A program made the position numbers and the translations under genes. A stretch of 64,000 nt of DNA from CAVTWH01 sp963738365 (GTDB taxonomy: Bacteria; Actinomycetota; Actinomycetes; Mycobacteriales; Micromonosporaceae), in NCBI GenBank assembly GCA_963738365.1, contig CAVTWH010000007.1, positions 1,240,001-1,304,000 on the forward strand, in the 5' to 3' direction. Each line of letters begins with the position of its first letter. The stretch's first letter is position 1. Positions 51,574 to 60,265 of the stretch are shown in pieces. The notes below the pieces were generated by a model, which was not told where the DNA came from, did no database searches, and worked only from the letters and a program-made list of their open reading frames with translations.

Positions 51574-52317
51574 TCAGCTGGAGAAGTCCTGGGTGAGCCA
51601 GACCCGGCCGGAGGAGTCGCGGACCACGTCGATCCCGACGTGGTGGAACGACGTGCTGAGCAGATTGCGCCGGTGCCCGTCGTTCGGCGGCTTCTCGTTG
51701 TACATCGAGGTGGTCAGCCCCTCGGCCGCCTTCACGATCTCGGCGGTGGAGTTGGAGTGCGGGCCGCTGTAGCCGATGTTCTCGCCGCAGCTGCTCCACC
51801 TGACGCCCTGGGCGGAGACGCGGGCGCCGAGGGAGGCCTCGCCCGGGCACTGGTGGGACAGGCCGCAGCCGCCCATCATCGTCACGTTGTGCTGGTGGGC
51901 GCTGGCGTTCAGGCCGGAGAGCAGGCTGTAGGGCGGCAGGCCGTTGTCGGCGCGCAGCTGGTTGATCTGCGCCAGCAGCTGGTCGACCACGGCGCTGCCG
52001 CTGGCGGGGGCGGTCGCGGCGGTCCGGGTGGGCTTCGGGGCGGCCGGCCGGCTGGTGGCCGGGGAGCCGCTGGGAACCGGTGTCGGGGCGCCGGACGGCG
52101 CTGGGCTGTCGGTGGGGGAGGCTGCCGGGGCGTCGGCGGGGGCGCCCTGGGCGACGATCTGGATGGAGCTGACTCCGCCGCTCTGCTCAGTGTCGGAGCC
52201 GCCGGGGTGCCGGCGGGCGACGTACCCCCCGGTGGCCAGGAGGACGAGGGCGACGAGGGCGGCGGTGACCAGATACGGCAGGCGGCGCACCGACCCAGGC
52301 AACCAGAAGATACGCAC
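51574..52317 (-). CDS. Membrane-anchored CAP (SCP/PR1) domain protein
   Basis: The protein is read from GTG 52317 (247 residues), with GTG 52368 as a longer option. A basic start and the segment YLVTAALVALVLLATGGYVA anchor or export it. A Ser/Pro/Ala linker (about 60 residues) precedes the CAP domain: INQLRADNGLPPY, SAHQHNVTMM, CGENIGYSGP and GHRRNLLSTSFHHVGI, with the His and Glu of the CAP cavity. Secreted bacterial CAP proteins act at the cell envelope, but their biochemistry is mostly unknown. The following gene upstream on the same strand is the ABC exporter. Confidence 0.87.
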   Translation of the reverse strand: MRIFWLPGSVRRLPYLVTAALVALVLLATGGYVARRHPGGSDTEQSGGVSSIQIVAQGAPADAPAASPTDSPAPSGAPTPVPSGSPATSRPAAPKPTRTAATAPASGSAVVDQLLAQINQLRADNGLPPYSLLSGLNASAHQHNVTMMGGCGLSHQCPGEASLGARVSAQGVRWSSCGENIGYSGPHSNSTAEIVKAAEGLTTSMYNEKPPNDGHRRNLLSTSFHHVGIDVVRDSSGRVWLTQDFSS

Positions 52318-52374
52318 TAACGTCAATATGCGACGCAAGCCACCTACTGCCCGCAATCCCGGCGGCACCCTGCG

Positions 52375-54624
52375 TCAGCGGGTCTGCTCCAGCCACGAGG
52401 CGTAGAGCTTCGCGTAGACCGAGTCGACCTCGGCGACCAGCTCCGCGTGCGAGCCGCGCTGTACCACCACGCCCCGGTCCACCACCAGCACCTCGTCGGC
52501 GGCCTCGGCGGTGGAGAGCCGGTGGGCGATGGCCACCGTGGTACGCCCCCGGGTCAGCGCCTCCAGCGCGCGCTGTAGCCGTACCTCGGTGGCCGGGTCC
52601 ACGGCGCTGGTCGCCTCGTCCAGCACCAGCAGGTCCGGGTCGGCCACGTACGCCCGGGCCAGCGCCACCAGCTGGCGCTCGCCCACCGACAGCGCCTCGC
52701 CGCGCTCGCCGACCGGCGTGCCCAGCCCGGCCGGCAGGCCGGCCACCCAGTCGGCCAGTCCCAGCTCGGTGAAGGCCCGTTCCAGGTCGGCGTCGGTGAG
52801 CGCCGGGTCGGCATAGCGGACGTTCGCCGCGACCGTGTCGTCGAAGAGGAACCCGTCCTGCGGCACCATCACCACCCGGCGGCGCAGGCTGTCGAAGCTG
52901 ACCCGCCGCAGCGGGGTGCCGCTGAGGCGGACCTCGCCCCGGCCGGGGTCCATCAGCCGGGTGAGCAGCTTGGCGAAGGTGGTCTTGCCGCTGCCCGTCT
53001 CGCCGACCACGGCCACCCGGCGGCCGGCCTCGATGGTCAGGTCGACGTCGCGGAGCACCTCGGCGCCGTCCGGGTAGGCGAAGCCGACCTCGTGGAAGCC
53101 GACCGCCAGCGGGCCGTCCGGCAGGGCCAGCCCGTCCGGACCCGGGTCGGCCACGTCCGGTCGCATCCGGGTCACCTCGATCACCCGGCGCCAGCCGGCG
53201 ATCGCGTTCTGCGCCTCGTTGAGCACCTCGGTGGCGTTCTGCACCGGCTGGATGAACAGCGCCACCAGCAGCAGGAACGCGGTGAGCTGGCCGACCGAGA
53301 GGGCGCCGCCGGCGCCCAGGTGCACGCCGGCCACCACCACCGCCGCCAGCGCCACCCCGGAGGCCAGCTCGGCCAGCGAGAACGCCGTCACGGCGGACAC
53401 CTGCGCCCGGGTCTGCGCCCGCTTGTTGGCCACCACGGCCGCGTCCAGCCGATCCCCGGTGCGCCCGGCCACCCCGTACGCCCGGATCACGCTGGCGCCC
53501 ACCACGCTCTCGGCGACCGTGGCGAGCATCGCGCCCACCCGCTCACGGACCTCGCCGTAGCGCTGCGCCAGCAGCCGCTGGAAGTACCGGACGGTGGCCA
53601 CCAGCGGCACGAAGCAGACCAGCACCAGCAGCGTCAGCTGCCACGAGTAGATGAACATGACGGTGGCGGTGACCAGCAGCTGGGCGAAGCTGACCAGCAG
53701 CACCACCCCGCCCCACTGCAGGAACAGGCTGATCTGGTCGATGTCGGAGGTGACCCGGGAGACCAGCGAGCCGCGCCGCTGCGCCTGCTGGTGCAGCATG
53801 GACAGGTCGTGGATGTGCCGGAAGGTCCGGGCCCGCAGGTTGGACAGCGCGGTCTCGCTGACCGTGTAGAGGCGCAGGTTCATCCGGTACGCGCAGAACA
53901 TGGTGACCATGAGCAGCGCCACGGTGGCCCCGACGATGGCGCCCAGGGCACCGAGGTCGGGGCCGCCCGGGGCGCGCAGGCCACGGTCCAGGCCCTGCTG
54001 GACGGCGACCGGGATGGCCACCTTGCCGAGCGCGGCGATCAGCGCCAGGGTGACCGTGCCGGCCAGGCCCCGGCGCAGCTCGGGGGAGAGCGACAGGCCC
54101 TGCCGCAGGCTGCTCAGTGACACGCCCTGCAGGTCGGCGTCGTGCTCCCGCTCGTAGGCGGTGACCAGGTCGGCGTAGCCGGGTACCTCGGCCAGCAGCC
54201 GCTGGTGCGGTCCCCGGGCGAGCACCCGGCCCTGCTCCAAGTAGACCACCTCGTCGGCGAGCGCGATGGTGGCCCGGCGGTAGGCGACCACCAGGATCGC
54301 GGTCCCTTCGGCGGGGGAGCGCAGCGCGGCCAGGATGTCCGCCTCCACCCGGGGGTCGACGGCGCTGGTGGCGTCGTCCAGGACCAGCAGCCGGGGCCGG
54401 CCGGCCAGCGCGCGGGCCAGCGTGACCCGCTGGCGCTGCCCGCCGGACAGCGAGGTGCCGCGCTCGCCGATCGGGGTGTCGGCGCCCTGCGGCAGGGCGG
54501 CCACGAAGCCCTCCGCCTGGGCCAGCCGCAGCGCCCGGGCCACCTCGTGCGGGTCGATCTCGGGCCGGTCCAGGGCGATGTTGCCGGTCACCGTGTCGTC
54601 GAAGAGGAACGGCACCTGCGGCAC
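52375..54624 (-). CDS. ABC exporter, C-terminal part (NBD1 end, TMD2, NBD2) after frameshift
   Basis: This 749-residue frame begins inside the first nucleotide-binding domain (VPQVPFLFDDTVTGNIALDRPE). It then has the NBD1 signature LSGGQRQRVTLARAL and Walker B LLVLDDATSAVD, a six-helix transmembrane domain, and NBD2 with Walker A GETGSGKTT, signature LSVGERQLVALARA and Walker B LLVLDEATSAVD. NBD1 has Asp for the catalytic Glu and NBD2 has LSVGE for LSGGQ; both defects fall in the same ATP site, as in asymmetric exporters. It is the continuation of 54588-55898, separated by a one-base loss near 54636-54640. The apparent GTG start at 54624 is not a real start. Confidence 0.8.
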   Translation of the reverse strand: MPQVPFLFDDTVTGNIALDRPEIDPHEVARALRLAQAEGFVAALPQGADTPIGERGTSLSGGQRQRVTLARALAGRPRLLVLDDATSAVDPRVEADILAALRSPAEGTAILVVAYRRATIALADEVVYLEQGRVLARGPHQRLLAEVPGYADLVTAYEREHDADLQGVSLSSLRQGLSLSPELRRGLAGTVTLALIAALGKVAIPVAVQQGLDRGLRAPGGPDLGALGAIVGATVALLMVTMFCAYRMNLRLYTVSETALSNLRARTFRHIHDLSMLHQQAQRRGSLVSRVTSDIDQISLFLQWGGVVLLVSFAQLLVTATVMFIYSWQLTLLVLVCFVPLVATVRYFQRLLAQRYGEVRERVGAMLATVAESVVGASVIRAYGVAGRTGDRLDAAVVANKRAQTRAQVSAVTAFSLAELASGVALAAVVVAGVHLGAGGALSVGQLTAFLLLVALFIQPVQNATEVLNEAQNAIAGWRRVIEVTRMRPDVADPGPDGLALPDGPLAVGFHEVGFAYPDGAEVLRDVDLTIEAGRRVAVVGETGSGKTTFAKLLTRLMDPGRGEVRLSGTPLRRVSFDSLRRRVVMVPQDGFLFDDTVAANVRYADPALTDADLERAFTELGLADWVAGLPAGLGTPVGERGEALSVGERQLVALARAYVADPDLLVLDEATSAVDPATEVRLQRALEALTRGRTTVAIAHRLSTAEAADEVLVVDRGVVVQRGSHAELVAEVDSVYAKLYASWLEQTR

Positions 54625-55898
54625 CAGGCTGGCGCTCCGGCCAGCGCGTCGGCGCGCAGCTCGCGCACGTCGCGGCCGTCCAGCTCGACCCGCCCGCCGG
54701 TCGGATCCATCAGCCGCACGGCCAGCGCCGCGATGGTGGACTTACCGGAGCCGGTGGGTCCGACCAGTGCGACGGTACGCCCGGCCGGTACCTCGAAGGA
54801 GACGTCGTGCAGCACGGGCGGTCCGTCGGCGTAGGCGTACCCGACGTCGGTGAAGCGCAGCGCGACCGGGGCGGCCGGCGGCTGGGGCTGCTCGCCGTAG
54901 GTCATGTCGCCGGTGGCGCGCAGCACGTGCTGCACCCGGTCCCAGCCGATGACGCTGCGCGGCAGCTCGCCCAGCACGTACCCGATGGAGCGCACCGGGA
55001 CGGCCAGCACGGTGAACAGGAAGCCGGCGCTGACCACGTCCGCCACCGACACCGCGCCGGCCCGCAGCCGGAACCCGCCGACCAGCAGGATGGCCAGCGT
55101 GCCCAGGCTGGGCAGGGCGTCCAGGAACGGGTCGAACAGGCCGCGGACCCGCCCGACCCGGATCATCGCGTCCCGCAGCTGCTCACTGCGGGCCTGGAAG
55201 CGGGCGGTCTCGGTGGCTTCCCGGCCGAGGGTCTTGACCACCAGGGCGCCGTCGAAGCTCTCGTGGGCGATGGAGCTGACCTCGGCGCGCAGCTGCTGGG
55301 CGAGGGCCACCCGGGGCGCCGTGGCGCGCGAATAGAAGACGTTGACCACCAGCAGCGCCGGCAGGATCGCCAGCCCCACCAGGGCGAGCACCCAGTCGGT
55401 GAGCAGCAGCGCCAGCACCGAACCGACCAGCATCGCAGCGGTACCCACGGCCAGCGGCATCGGGGCGATCGGGGAGAACGCGGCCTCCACGTCGGCGTTG
55501 GCGTTGGACAGCAGCTCGCCGGTCGGGTGCTGGTGGTGCCAGCGCAGCGGCAGCGCCAGGTAGCGCCGGGTGACCAGGGTGCGGTAGCGGGCCTGCATCC
55601 GGAACTGCATCTGCCCGGCGCCGATGCGCCGGGCGAACAGGCCCAGGCACCGCCCGAGCGACACCGCGAGGATCACCACCACGGCGATGGTCAGCGCGGC
55701 CACGTCCACCCGGCCCCGGTCCACCGCCGGGGCGGCCACCCGGCCGATCACCGCGCCGGAGACGTAGGCCGAGCCGATGGTCAGGGCGCTGAACAGCGCG
55801 CTGCCCAGCACGCCCACCGCGAAGGTCCACTTCTCCAGGCGGATGGCGTGCCAGAGGATGCCGATGCCTCGCCCCAGCGCGGCCGTCCGTTCCGCCAC
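54588..55898 (-). CDS. ABC exporter, N-terminal part (TMD1 and Walker A of NBD1) before frameshift
   Basis: The 436-residue frame starts at GTG 55898 and holds a six-helix ABC exporter transmembrane domain (for example LTIAVVVILAVSLGRCLGL, LLTDWVLALVGLAILPALLVV) and the first part of NBD1 with Walker A VGPTGSGKSTIAAL. After DVRELRADALAG the frame becomes Arg/Cys-rich and stops within 20 codons. Adding one base at about 54638 restores LAGSASLVPQVPF and joins it to the next frame, giving one protein of about 1,170 residues (TMD-NBD-TMD-NBD). Such exporters move lipids, peptides or drugs outward. As it stands, NBD1 is split and the product would be inactive. Confidence 0.8.
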   Translation of the reverse strand: MAERTAALGRGIGILWHAIRLEKWTFAVGVLGSALFSALTIGSAYVSGAVIGRVAAPAVDRGRVDVAALTIAVVVILAVSLGRCLGLFARRIGAGQMQFRMQARYRTLVTRRYLALPLRWHHQHPTGELLSNANADVEAAFSPIAPMPLAVGTAAMLVGSVLALLLTDWVLALVGLAILPALLVVNVFYSRATAPRVALAQQLRAEVSSIAHESFDGALVVKTLGREATETARFQARSEQLRDAMIRVGRVRGLFDPFLDALPSLGTLAILLVGGFRLRAGAVSVADVVSAGFLFTVLAVPVRSIGYVLGELPRSVIGWDRVQHVLRATGDMTYGEQPQPPAAPVALRFTDVGYAYADGPPVLHDVSFEVPAGRTVALVGPTGSGKSTIAALAVRLMDPTGGRVELDGRDVRELRADALAGAPAWCRRCRSSSTTR

Positions 55899-56072
55899 GG
55901 TGTCAAACCCCCGTCAGTCGTGCAATGCTCCGCGCTCCTTACTACTGAAGGACGCCGGGATTGTCCCGTCGCTATGGCTCACGTCACAGCGGGAGCCTCC
56001 ATCATGGGCGAAACCGACCGCCACGCCCACCCGGTTTCCACCCCGGGGTGGGCGCGGCGACCCGGTAGTGGC

Positions 56073-56423
56073 TCAGTCCCGGCTGGCCGAGCGGCGCCGG
56101 GTCCGGGTACGCCGCCGGGGGCGCTCCTCGCCGCTGGCGTAGCGGCTGTAGGTGAGCCGGTTGGCCAGCGCCACCCCGATCACCGCGAAGGCGACCTGGA
56201 TGCCGAGGACCACCCAGTCCCAATGCAGCCGCCACAGCCGCACGTCGGTGGTCCAGGCCACGTGCAGCCAGCGCGCCACGAACAGGCCCAGCAGCGCGGC
56301 GGCCACGCCGATCAGGAAGGTGACGAACGCGCCGATGCGCTGCCGGCCGGGCAGCACCAGCCGCCCCAGTATGCCGATGAGAGCGCCCACCGCGATGGCG
56401 CTCAGATAGTCGCTGACGTCCAT
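56073..56423 (-). CDS. GlsB/YeaQ-like small membrane protein
   Basis: The 116-residue protein starts at ATG 56423 behind GGGGAGGG. It has LSAIAVGALIGILGRLVLPGRQ, FVTFLIGVAAALLGLFVARWL and VVLGIQVAFAVIGVALANRL, three TM helices in the layout of the GlsB/YeaQ/YmgE family (Gly-rich first helix with a conserved GRL-P-G turn). The C-terminus is a basic Arg tail. The family is stress-associated in many bacteria, but its biochemistry is unknown. Confidence 0.85.
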   Translation of the reverse strand: MDVSDYLSAIAVGALIGILGRLVLPGRQRIGAFVTFLIGVAAALLGLFVARWLHVAWTTDVRLWRLHWDWVVLGIQVAFAVIGVALANRLTYSRYASGEERPRRRTRTRRRSASRD

Positions 56424-56479
56424 GCCCTCCCCTGTGCCCGGAAACCGGCACCGGTCAAACGTCGGCCTGCCCACGCCGG

Positions 56480-56485
56480 TAGCGT
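56480..56485 (+). promoter_or_regulatory. -10 box of a leaderless promoter
   Basis: TAGCGT seven bases before the GTG at 56493, with no ribosome site. It is identical to the box before the gene at 14309. Confidence 0.6.
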
Positions 56486-56492
56486 CGGCGAC

Positions 56493-57080
56493 GTGCGCGG
56501 TCCCGTCTGGGTGGTGGCCGGCCCGCCCGGGGCGGGCAAATCCACCGTCGCCGGGCTGCTGCTCGCGGCGCTGCGCCCCACCCCGGCGCTGCTGGACAAG
56601 GACACCCTCTACGACGGCCTGGTGGCCGCGCTGCTGGCCGCGCACGGCCGCCCGCCCGGCGAGCGCGAGGGTGCCTGGTACGACGAGCACGTCAAGCGGT
56701 ACGAGTACGCCGGGCTGACCGGCGCGGCCCGGCAGATTCGCGAGCCGGGCTGCCCGGTGCTGCTCTGCGCGCCGTTCAGCGGGCAGATCCACACGCCGGG
56801 CCGGTGGCCCGCCTGGGTGGCCGAGCTCGGCGGCGAGCCGGTACGCCTGGTGTGGGTACGCGCCGACGAGGCGAGCGTGCGCGCCCGGCTGGCCGCCCGG
56901 GGACTGTCCCGGGACGCCGGCAAGCTGGCCGACTTCGCCGGCTTCGCCGCCGGGGTACGGCTCGGTGCCCGCCCGGTCGCCCCGCACCTGGAGGTGGACA
57001 ACCGGCTCGGCGCGCCGCCGCTGGCCGGGCAGGTTGCCGCGCTGGTCGAGCAGCTGGGCACCGGGCCGCAGGGCTGCTGA
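56493..57080 (+). CDS. P-loop AAA/kinase-like protein
   Basis: The 195-residue protein starts at GTG 56493, seven bases after a TAGCGT box. It begins with the nucleotide-binding loop VVAGPPGAGKSTVAGLLL, then LLDKDTLYDGL, CPVLLCAPFSGQ and RLVWVRADEASVRARLAARG, the lid region. This fits the zeta-toxin/gluconate-kinase-like P-loop kinases with an Asp after the first strand as catalytic acid. The substrate (sugar, nucleotide or antibiotic) is unknown. A zeta-toxin role is unlikely as no antitoxin gene is adjacent. Confidence 0.83.
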   Translation: MRGPVWVVAGPPGAGKSTVAGLLLAALRPTPALLDKDTLYDGLVAALLAAHGRPPGEREGAWYDEHVKRYEYAGLTGAARQIREPGCPVLLCAPFSGQIHTPGRWPAWVAELGGEPVRLVWVRADEASVRARLAARGLSRDAGKLADFAGFAAGVRLGARPVAPHLEVDNRLGAPPLAGQVAALVEQLGTGPQGC

Positions 57081-57169
57081 CCGTAGCGGTTCAGCTACCA
57101 CCTGCCGCACTTCGACGTCAGTACGTAACTTTGGCGTTATCAGCCATGGCGCGGTGCCACATCCACGCG

Positions 57170-57175
57170 CAGTAT
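57170..57175 (+). promoter_or_regulatory. -10 box of a leaderless promoter
   Basis: CAGTAT six bases before the GTG at 57182, used to choose the start of the solute-binding-like gene. Confidence 0.5.
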
Positions 57176-57181
57176 GCACAC

Positions 57182-58297
57182 GTGCATGGTCGGCACCGCA
57201 GGTCGGGCCGGTCCGCGGCGGTACCGCTCGCCGCGGCCGGCGTGGTGGTGCTGCTGCTCGGCGCCGGTGCGCTGGTCAACTGGGCGGCCGCCCAGCGCCC
57301 GGCCGGCGCCGGCTGCGACGACGGGCCGAGCATCACGGTGGCCGCCGCGCCGGAGATCGCCCCGGCGGTACAGGCCGAGGCGGCCCGGCTCAACTCGGCC
57401 GGCATGTGCGTCACCTACACGGTCAGCTCCGTCGACCCGGCCGACATCGCCGCGCTGCTCGCCGAGTCGGTCGGCGCCACCCTCGCCGGGCTGGGCCGGC
57501 CCAACGGCACGGTGCGCGCTCCGGACATCTGGATCCCCGACTCGTCCATCTGGCTGCAGCGGCTGGCCGCGCTCAACCCGGGCCTGGTCCCGGCCAGCGC
57601 CGAGCCGGTCGCGCAGAGCCCGCTGGTGCTGGCCATGCCCGAGCCGGTGGCCCGTAGCCTGGGCTGGCCGGGCCAGCAGCCCAGCTGGGCCACCGTGCTG
57701 GCCACGCTCACCCACGGCAACGGGGTACGCCCCGGCATCGTCGACCCGGCCCGGGACGTCACCGGCCTGTCCGGCCTGCTGGCGCTGCGGGCCGCGGTGG
57801 CCGCCCAGCCGGGCGGCAGCGACCAGGTGGCGCTGGGCGGGATGCACACCCTGGCGCTGGGCCGCTGTACCGTCCGGGCCGAGCTGCTGTCCCAGTTCCC
57901 CCGCGCGTCCGATGCCCGGACGCTGGCTCAGGCGCTGGCGGTGGCGCCGCTACCGGAGCAGTCGGTGATCGCTTACGACGCCGCCGAGCCGCCGGTGCCG
58001 GTCATCGCGCTGCCGTTCGGGGAGACCGCGTCGGCGCTGGACTACCCGTTCGCCGTGCTGCCCGGCGCGCGGACCGGCATCAACACCCCGGCGCAGCAGC
58101 TGCGGGCGGCGCTGGCGGGCCCGGCGTACCAGCACCGGCTGGCGCTGGCCGGGCTGCGTGGGTCGGACGGCAGCGCCGGCCCCGGCTTCGCCACTCCGCC
58201 CGGTACCCCGTCCAGCTCGCCGAGCCGGCCGGCGCCGGTCGACCCGGCCGCGGTGAACCAGACCCTGGCCCTGTGGGCCCAGGTCAGCACCGGCTGA
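57182..58297 (+). CDS. Membrane-anchored extracellular solute-binding-like protein without its usual vWA partner domain
   Basis: The 371-residue protein starts at GTG 57182 (ATG 57146 is a longer option). A basic start (HGRHRRSGRS) and the segment AAAGVVVLLLGAGALVNW anchor it outside the membrane. The rest resembles a periplasmic-binding-protein fold (ITVAAAPEIAPAVQ, PDIWIPDSSIWLQRL, SPLVLAMPEPVA, YPFAVLP). In actinomycete homologues this fold is usually followed by a von Willebrand A domain with a DVSGSM MIDAS motif; here the protein stops at LALWAQVSTG, just where that domain would begin. The ligand is unknown. Confidence 0.8.
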   Translation: MHGRHRRSGRSAAVPLAAAGVVVLLLGAGALVNWAAAQRPAGAGCDDGPSITVAAAPEIAPAVQAEAARLNSAGMCVTYTVSSVDPADIAALLAESVGATLAGLGRPNGTVRAPDIWIPDSSIWLQRLAALNPGLVPASAEPVAQSPLVLAMPEPVARSLGWPGQQPSWATVLATLTHGNGVRPGIVDPARDVTGLSGLLALRAAVAAQPGGSDQVALGGMHTLALGRCTVRAELLSQFPRASDARTLAQALAVAPLPEQSVIAYDAAEPPVPVIALPFGETASALDYPFAVLPGARTGINTPAQQLRAALAGPAYQHRLALAGLRGSDGSAGPGFATPPGTPSSSPSRPAPVDPAAVNQTLALWAQVSTG

Positions 58298-58298
58298 G

Positions 58299-58694
58299 CT
58301 ACAGCTCCTCGTCCTCCTCGTCGACAACCTCGTGGATGGCCAGCTCCTCGGCGCTGGCGCCGCCACCGGCCGCCCCGGCGTCGAAGGCGAGCGCCTCGGG
58401 CTCGTCGTCGTCGTAGCCGCCGTCGGCGGGGTCGACCAGCCGCCCGACCGGCTCGCCGGGCTCGGACCAGCGGCCTTCGGCGGAGACGTCCGGCTCCTCC
58501 TGGGCGAGGCGCTCGTCGAGGCTGTCCGTCTCCAACGGGACGGCGCGGTTACCGGGCAGCGGCGCCGGGCGCCGGCCGTCGGCCTCCCGGCCGGTGTCCA
58601 CCTCGTCGTAGGCGGTGGAGTCGTCGTCGGCCACCCCGGGCAGGCCGTCGGACTCGGTGTCGGACAGCGGTCGCGGGTAATCGCTGTGGGTCAT
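58299..58694 (-). CDS. DUF5709 family acidic protein
   Basis: The 131-residue protein starts at ATG 58694 behind GGAAGG. It has PLETDSLDERLAQEEPDV and VGRLVDPADGGYDDDEPEALAFDAG with ...AIHEVVDEEDEEL at the end, the DUF5709 pattern, and is very acidic. DUF5709 proteins are common in actinomycetes, and their role is unknown. It is convergent with the solute-binding-like gene, one base apart. Confidence 0.9.
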   Translation of the reverse strand: MTHSDYPRPLSDTESDGLPGVADDDSTAYDEVDTGREADGRRPAPLPGNRAVPLETDSLDERLAQEEPDVSAEGRWSEPGEPVGRLVDPADGGYDDDEPEALAFDAGAAGGGASAEELAIHEVVDEEDEEL

Positions 58695-58759
58695 GCCTTC
58701 CTTCCTACCCGAACCGGGCGCCGGTAACCGGCCGACCGGCGGTCGCGGGCCGCGCCGGG

Positions 58760-59203
58760 TCAGCAGGCGCAGGCGGCGCCGGTGGCCGGCGCGGTGAGCG
58801 GATCGACCGGGAAGGTGGTCACCCCGGCGGCGGTGCGCACCGGGAAGCCTTCCCGCACCCAGTACTCGTACCCGCCGAGCATCTCCCGGACCGGGTGGCC
58901 GAGCCGGGCGAAGGCGAGCGCCGCCCGGGTGGCGCCGTTGCAGCCCGGCCCCCAGCAGTAGGTGACCACCGCGCTGCCGGCCGGGACCAGCTCCGCCGCC
59001 TGCTCGGGGATCAGTGCCGTGGGCAGGTGCAGCGCGCCGGGCAGGTGGCCCTGTGCCCAGGCGGCGTCGCCCCGGGAGTCGACCAGGACGAAGCCCGGCG
59101 CGCCGCTCTCCAGCGCCGCGTGCACGTCACTGACGTCGGTTTCATAGGTCAGCCGGGCGGTGAAATGGGCGATGGCCTGCTCGGTCGTCATAAAGACGAT
59201 CAT
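58760..59203 (-). CDS. Rhodanese-like domain protein
   Basis: The 147-residue protein is read from ATG 59203 (ATG 59191 is equally possible). A rhodanese fold has FVLVDSRGDAAWAQGHLPGALHLP, then VVTYCWGPGCNGATRAALAFARLG, where the first Cys starts the active-site loop, and MLGGYEYWVREGFPV at the end. Rhodaneses carry a persulfide for sulfur transfer or redox signalling. The C-terminus GAACAC adds two Cys. It is divergent from the AraC-type gene. Confidence 0.9.
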   Translation of the reverse strand: MIVFMTTEQAIAHFTARLTYETDVSDVHAALESGAPGFVLVDSRGDAAWAQGHLPGALHLPTALIPEQAAELVPAGSAVVTYCWGPGCNGATRAALAFARLGHPVREMLGGYEYWVREGFPVRTAAGVTTFPVDPLTAPATGAACAC

Positions 59204-59251
59204 GGGGGTACGCCCGCCGCGCCGGCCAGTGGCACCGACGACCGCCTCCGC

Positions 59252-59257
59252 TAAGAT
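59252..59257 (+). promoter_or_regulatory. -10 box of a leaderless promoter
   Basis: TAAGAT six bases before the ATG at 59264, with no ribosome site. Confidence 0.6.
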
Positions 59258-59263
59258 CCCGCC

Positions 59264-60256
59264 ATGTCCGTGCTGACCCCGTCCCCGGCGCCGGCACCCG
59301 CCCGGCTCCGGCACCGGGTCGCGGTGCTGGCTTACCCGGGCATGTCGGCGTTCGAGACCGGCATCGTCACCGAGGTCTTCGGCCTGCCCCGCCCCGAACT
59401 CGACGTCGACTGGTACGACCTGGCGGTGTGCGCCCCGGACGACGCCCCGGTACCCATGGTCGGCGGCGCCGCCCTGCACACGCCGTACGGGCTGGACGAC
59501 TTCGCCGCCGCCGACACGGTGATCGTCCCCGGCGTCCCGGACGTGCACGCCGCCCCGGCGCCGGCCGTGGTCCGCGCCCTGCGTCGCTCCTACGACCGGG
59601 GCGCCCGGCTGGTCTCCATCTGCTCCGGCGCCTTCGCGCTGGCCGCCGCCGGACTGCTCGACGGCCGCCCGGCCACCACGCACTGGCGCTACGCGAGCCT
59701 GCTGCGCCAGCGGTACCCCCTGGTGAAGGTCGACCCCGACGTGCTCTACGTCAGCGACGGCCGGATCTTCACCAGCGCCGGCAGCGCCGCCGGGCTGGAC
59801 CTGTGCCTGCACCTGGTCCGCGCGGACCACGGGCCGGCGGTGGCCAACGCGGTGGCCCGACGGCTGGTCGTCGCTCCGCACCGGGAGGGCGGGCAGGCGC
59901 AGTTCATCGAGGCGCCGGTGGCGCCCGGCCCGGAGGACGACCGGGTGGCCCGCAGCATGGCCTGGGCCGTGCGGCACCTGGACCAGCCGCTCACGGTGGC
60001 CACCCTGGCCCGGCAGGCGCACATGTCCACCCGCTCCTACCTGCGCCACTTCGCCCGGTGCAGCGGAACCTCACCGATCCGCTGGCTGATCGCCCAGCGC
60101 ATCCAGGCCAGCCTGCCGCTGCTGGAGCGCGGCGACGCGCCGGTGGAGGAGATCGCCACGGCGGTCGGGTTCGAGACCGCCGTGACCTTCCGACACCACT
60201 TCCTGCGGGCGATGCGTACCTCACCCAGCGCGTACCGGCGCGCCTTCCGCAGCTGA
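59264..60256 (+). CDS. AraC-type regulator with N-terminal GATase1/DJ-1 domain
   Basis: The 330-residue protein has a DJ-1/PfpI-like domain (RVAVLAYPGMSAFETGIVTEVFG, then SICSGAFALAAAGLLDGRPATTHW, with a nucleophile-elbow Cys) at residues 20-200. Two AraC helix-turn-helix motifs follow (MSTRSYLRHFARCSG and VEEIATAVGFETAVTFRHHF). Relatives such as FtrA-like regulators respond to a small metabolite or redox change through the first domain. It appears leaderless, with TAAGAT six bases before the ATG. It is divergent from the rhodanese gene and may regulate it. Confidence 0.9.
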   Translation: MSVLTPSPAPAPARLRHRVAVLAYPGMSAFETGIVTEVFGLPRPELDVDWYDLAVCAPDDAPVPMVGGAALHTPYGLDDFAAADTVIVPGVPDVHAAPAPAVVRALRRSYDRGARLVSICSGAFALAAAGLLDGRPATTHWRYASLLRQRYPLVKVDPDVLYVSDGRIFTSAGSAAGLDLCLHLVRADHGPAVANAVARRLVVAPHREGGQAQFIEAPVAPGPEDDRVARSMAWAVRHLDQPLTVATLARQAHMSTRSYLRHFARCSGTSPIRWLIAQRIQASLPLLERGDAPVEEIATAVGFETAVTFRHHFLRAMRTSPSAYRRAFRS

Positions 60257-60265
60257 CCGCCGCGC

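Noticed and set aside
54600..54660. Programmed frameshift in the ABC exporter
   Set aside because: There is no slippery heptamer or structure, and the missing base splits a normal NBD; an indel is simpler.
56493..57080. Zeta-toxin of a toxin-antitoxin pair
   Set aside because: P-loop kinase features fit many kinases, and no small antitoxin gene lies beside it.
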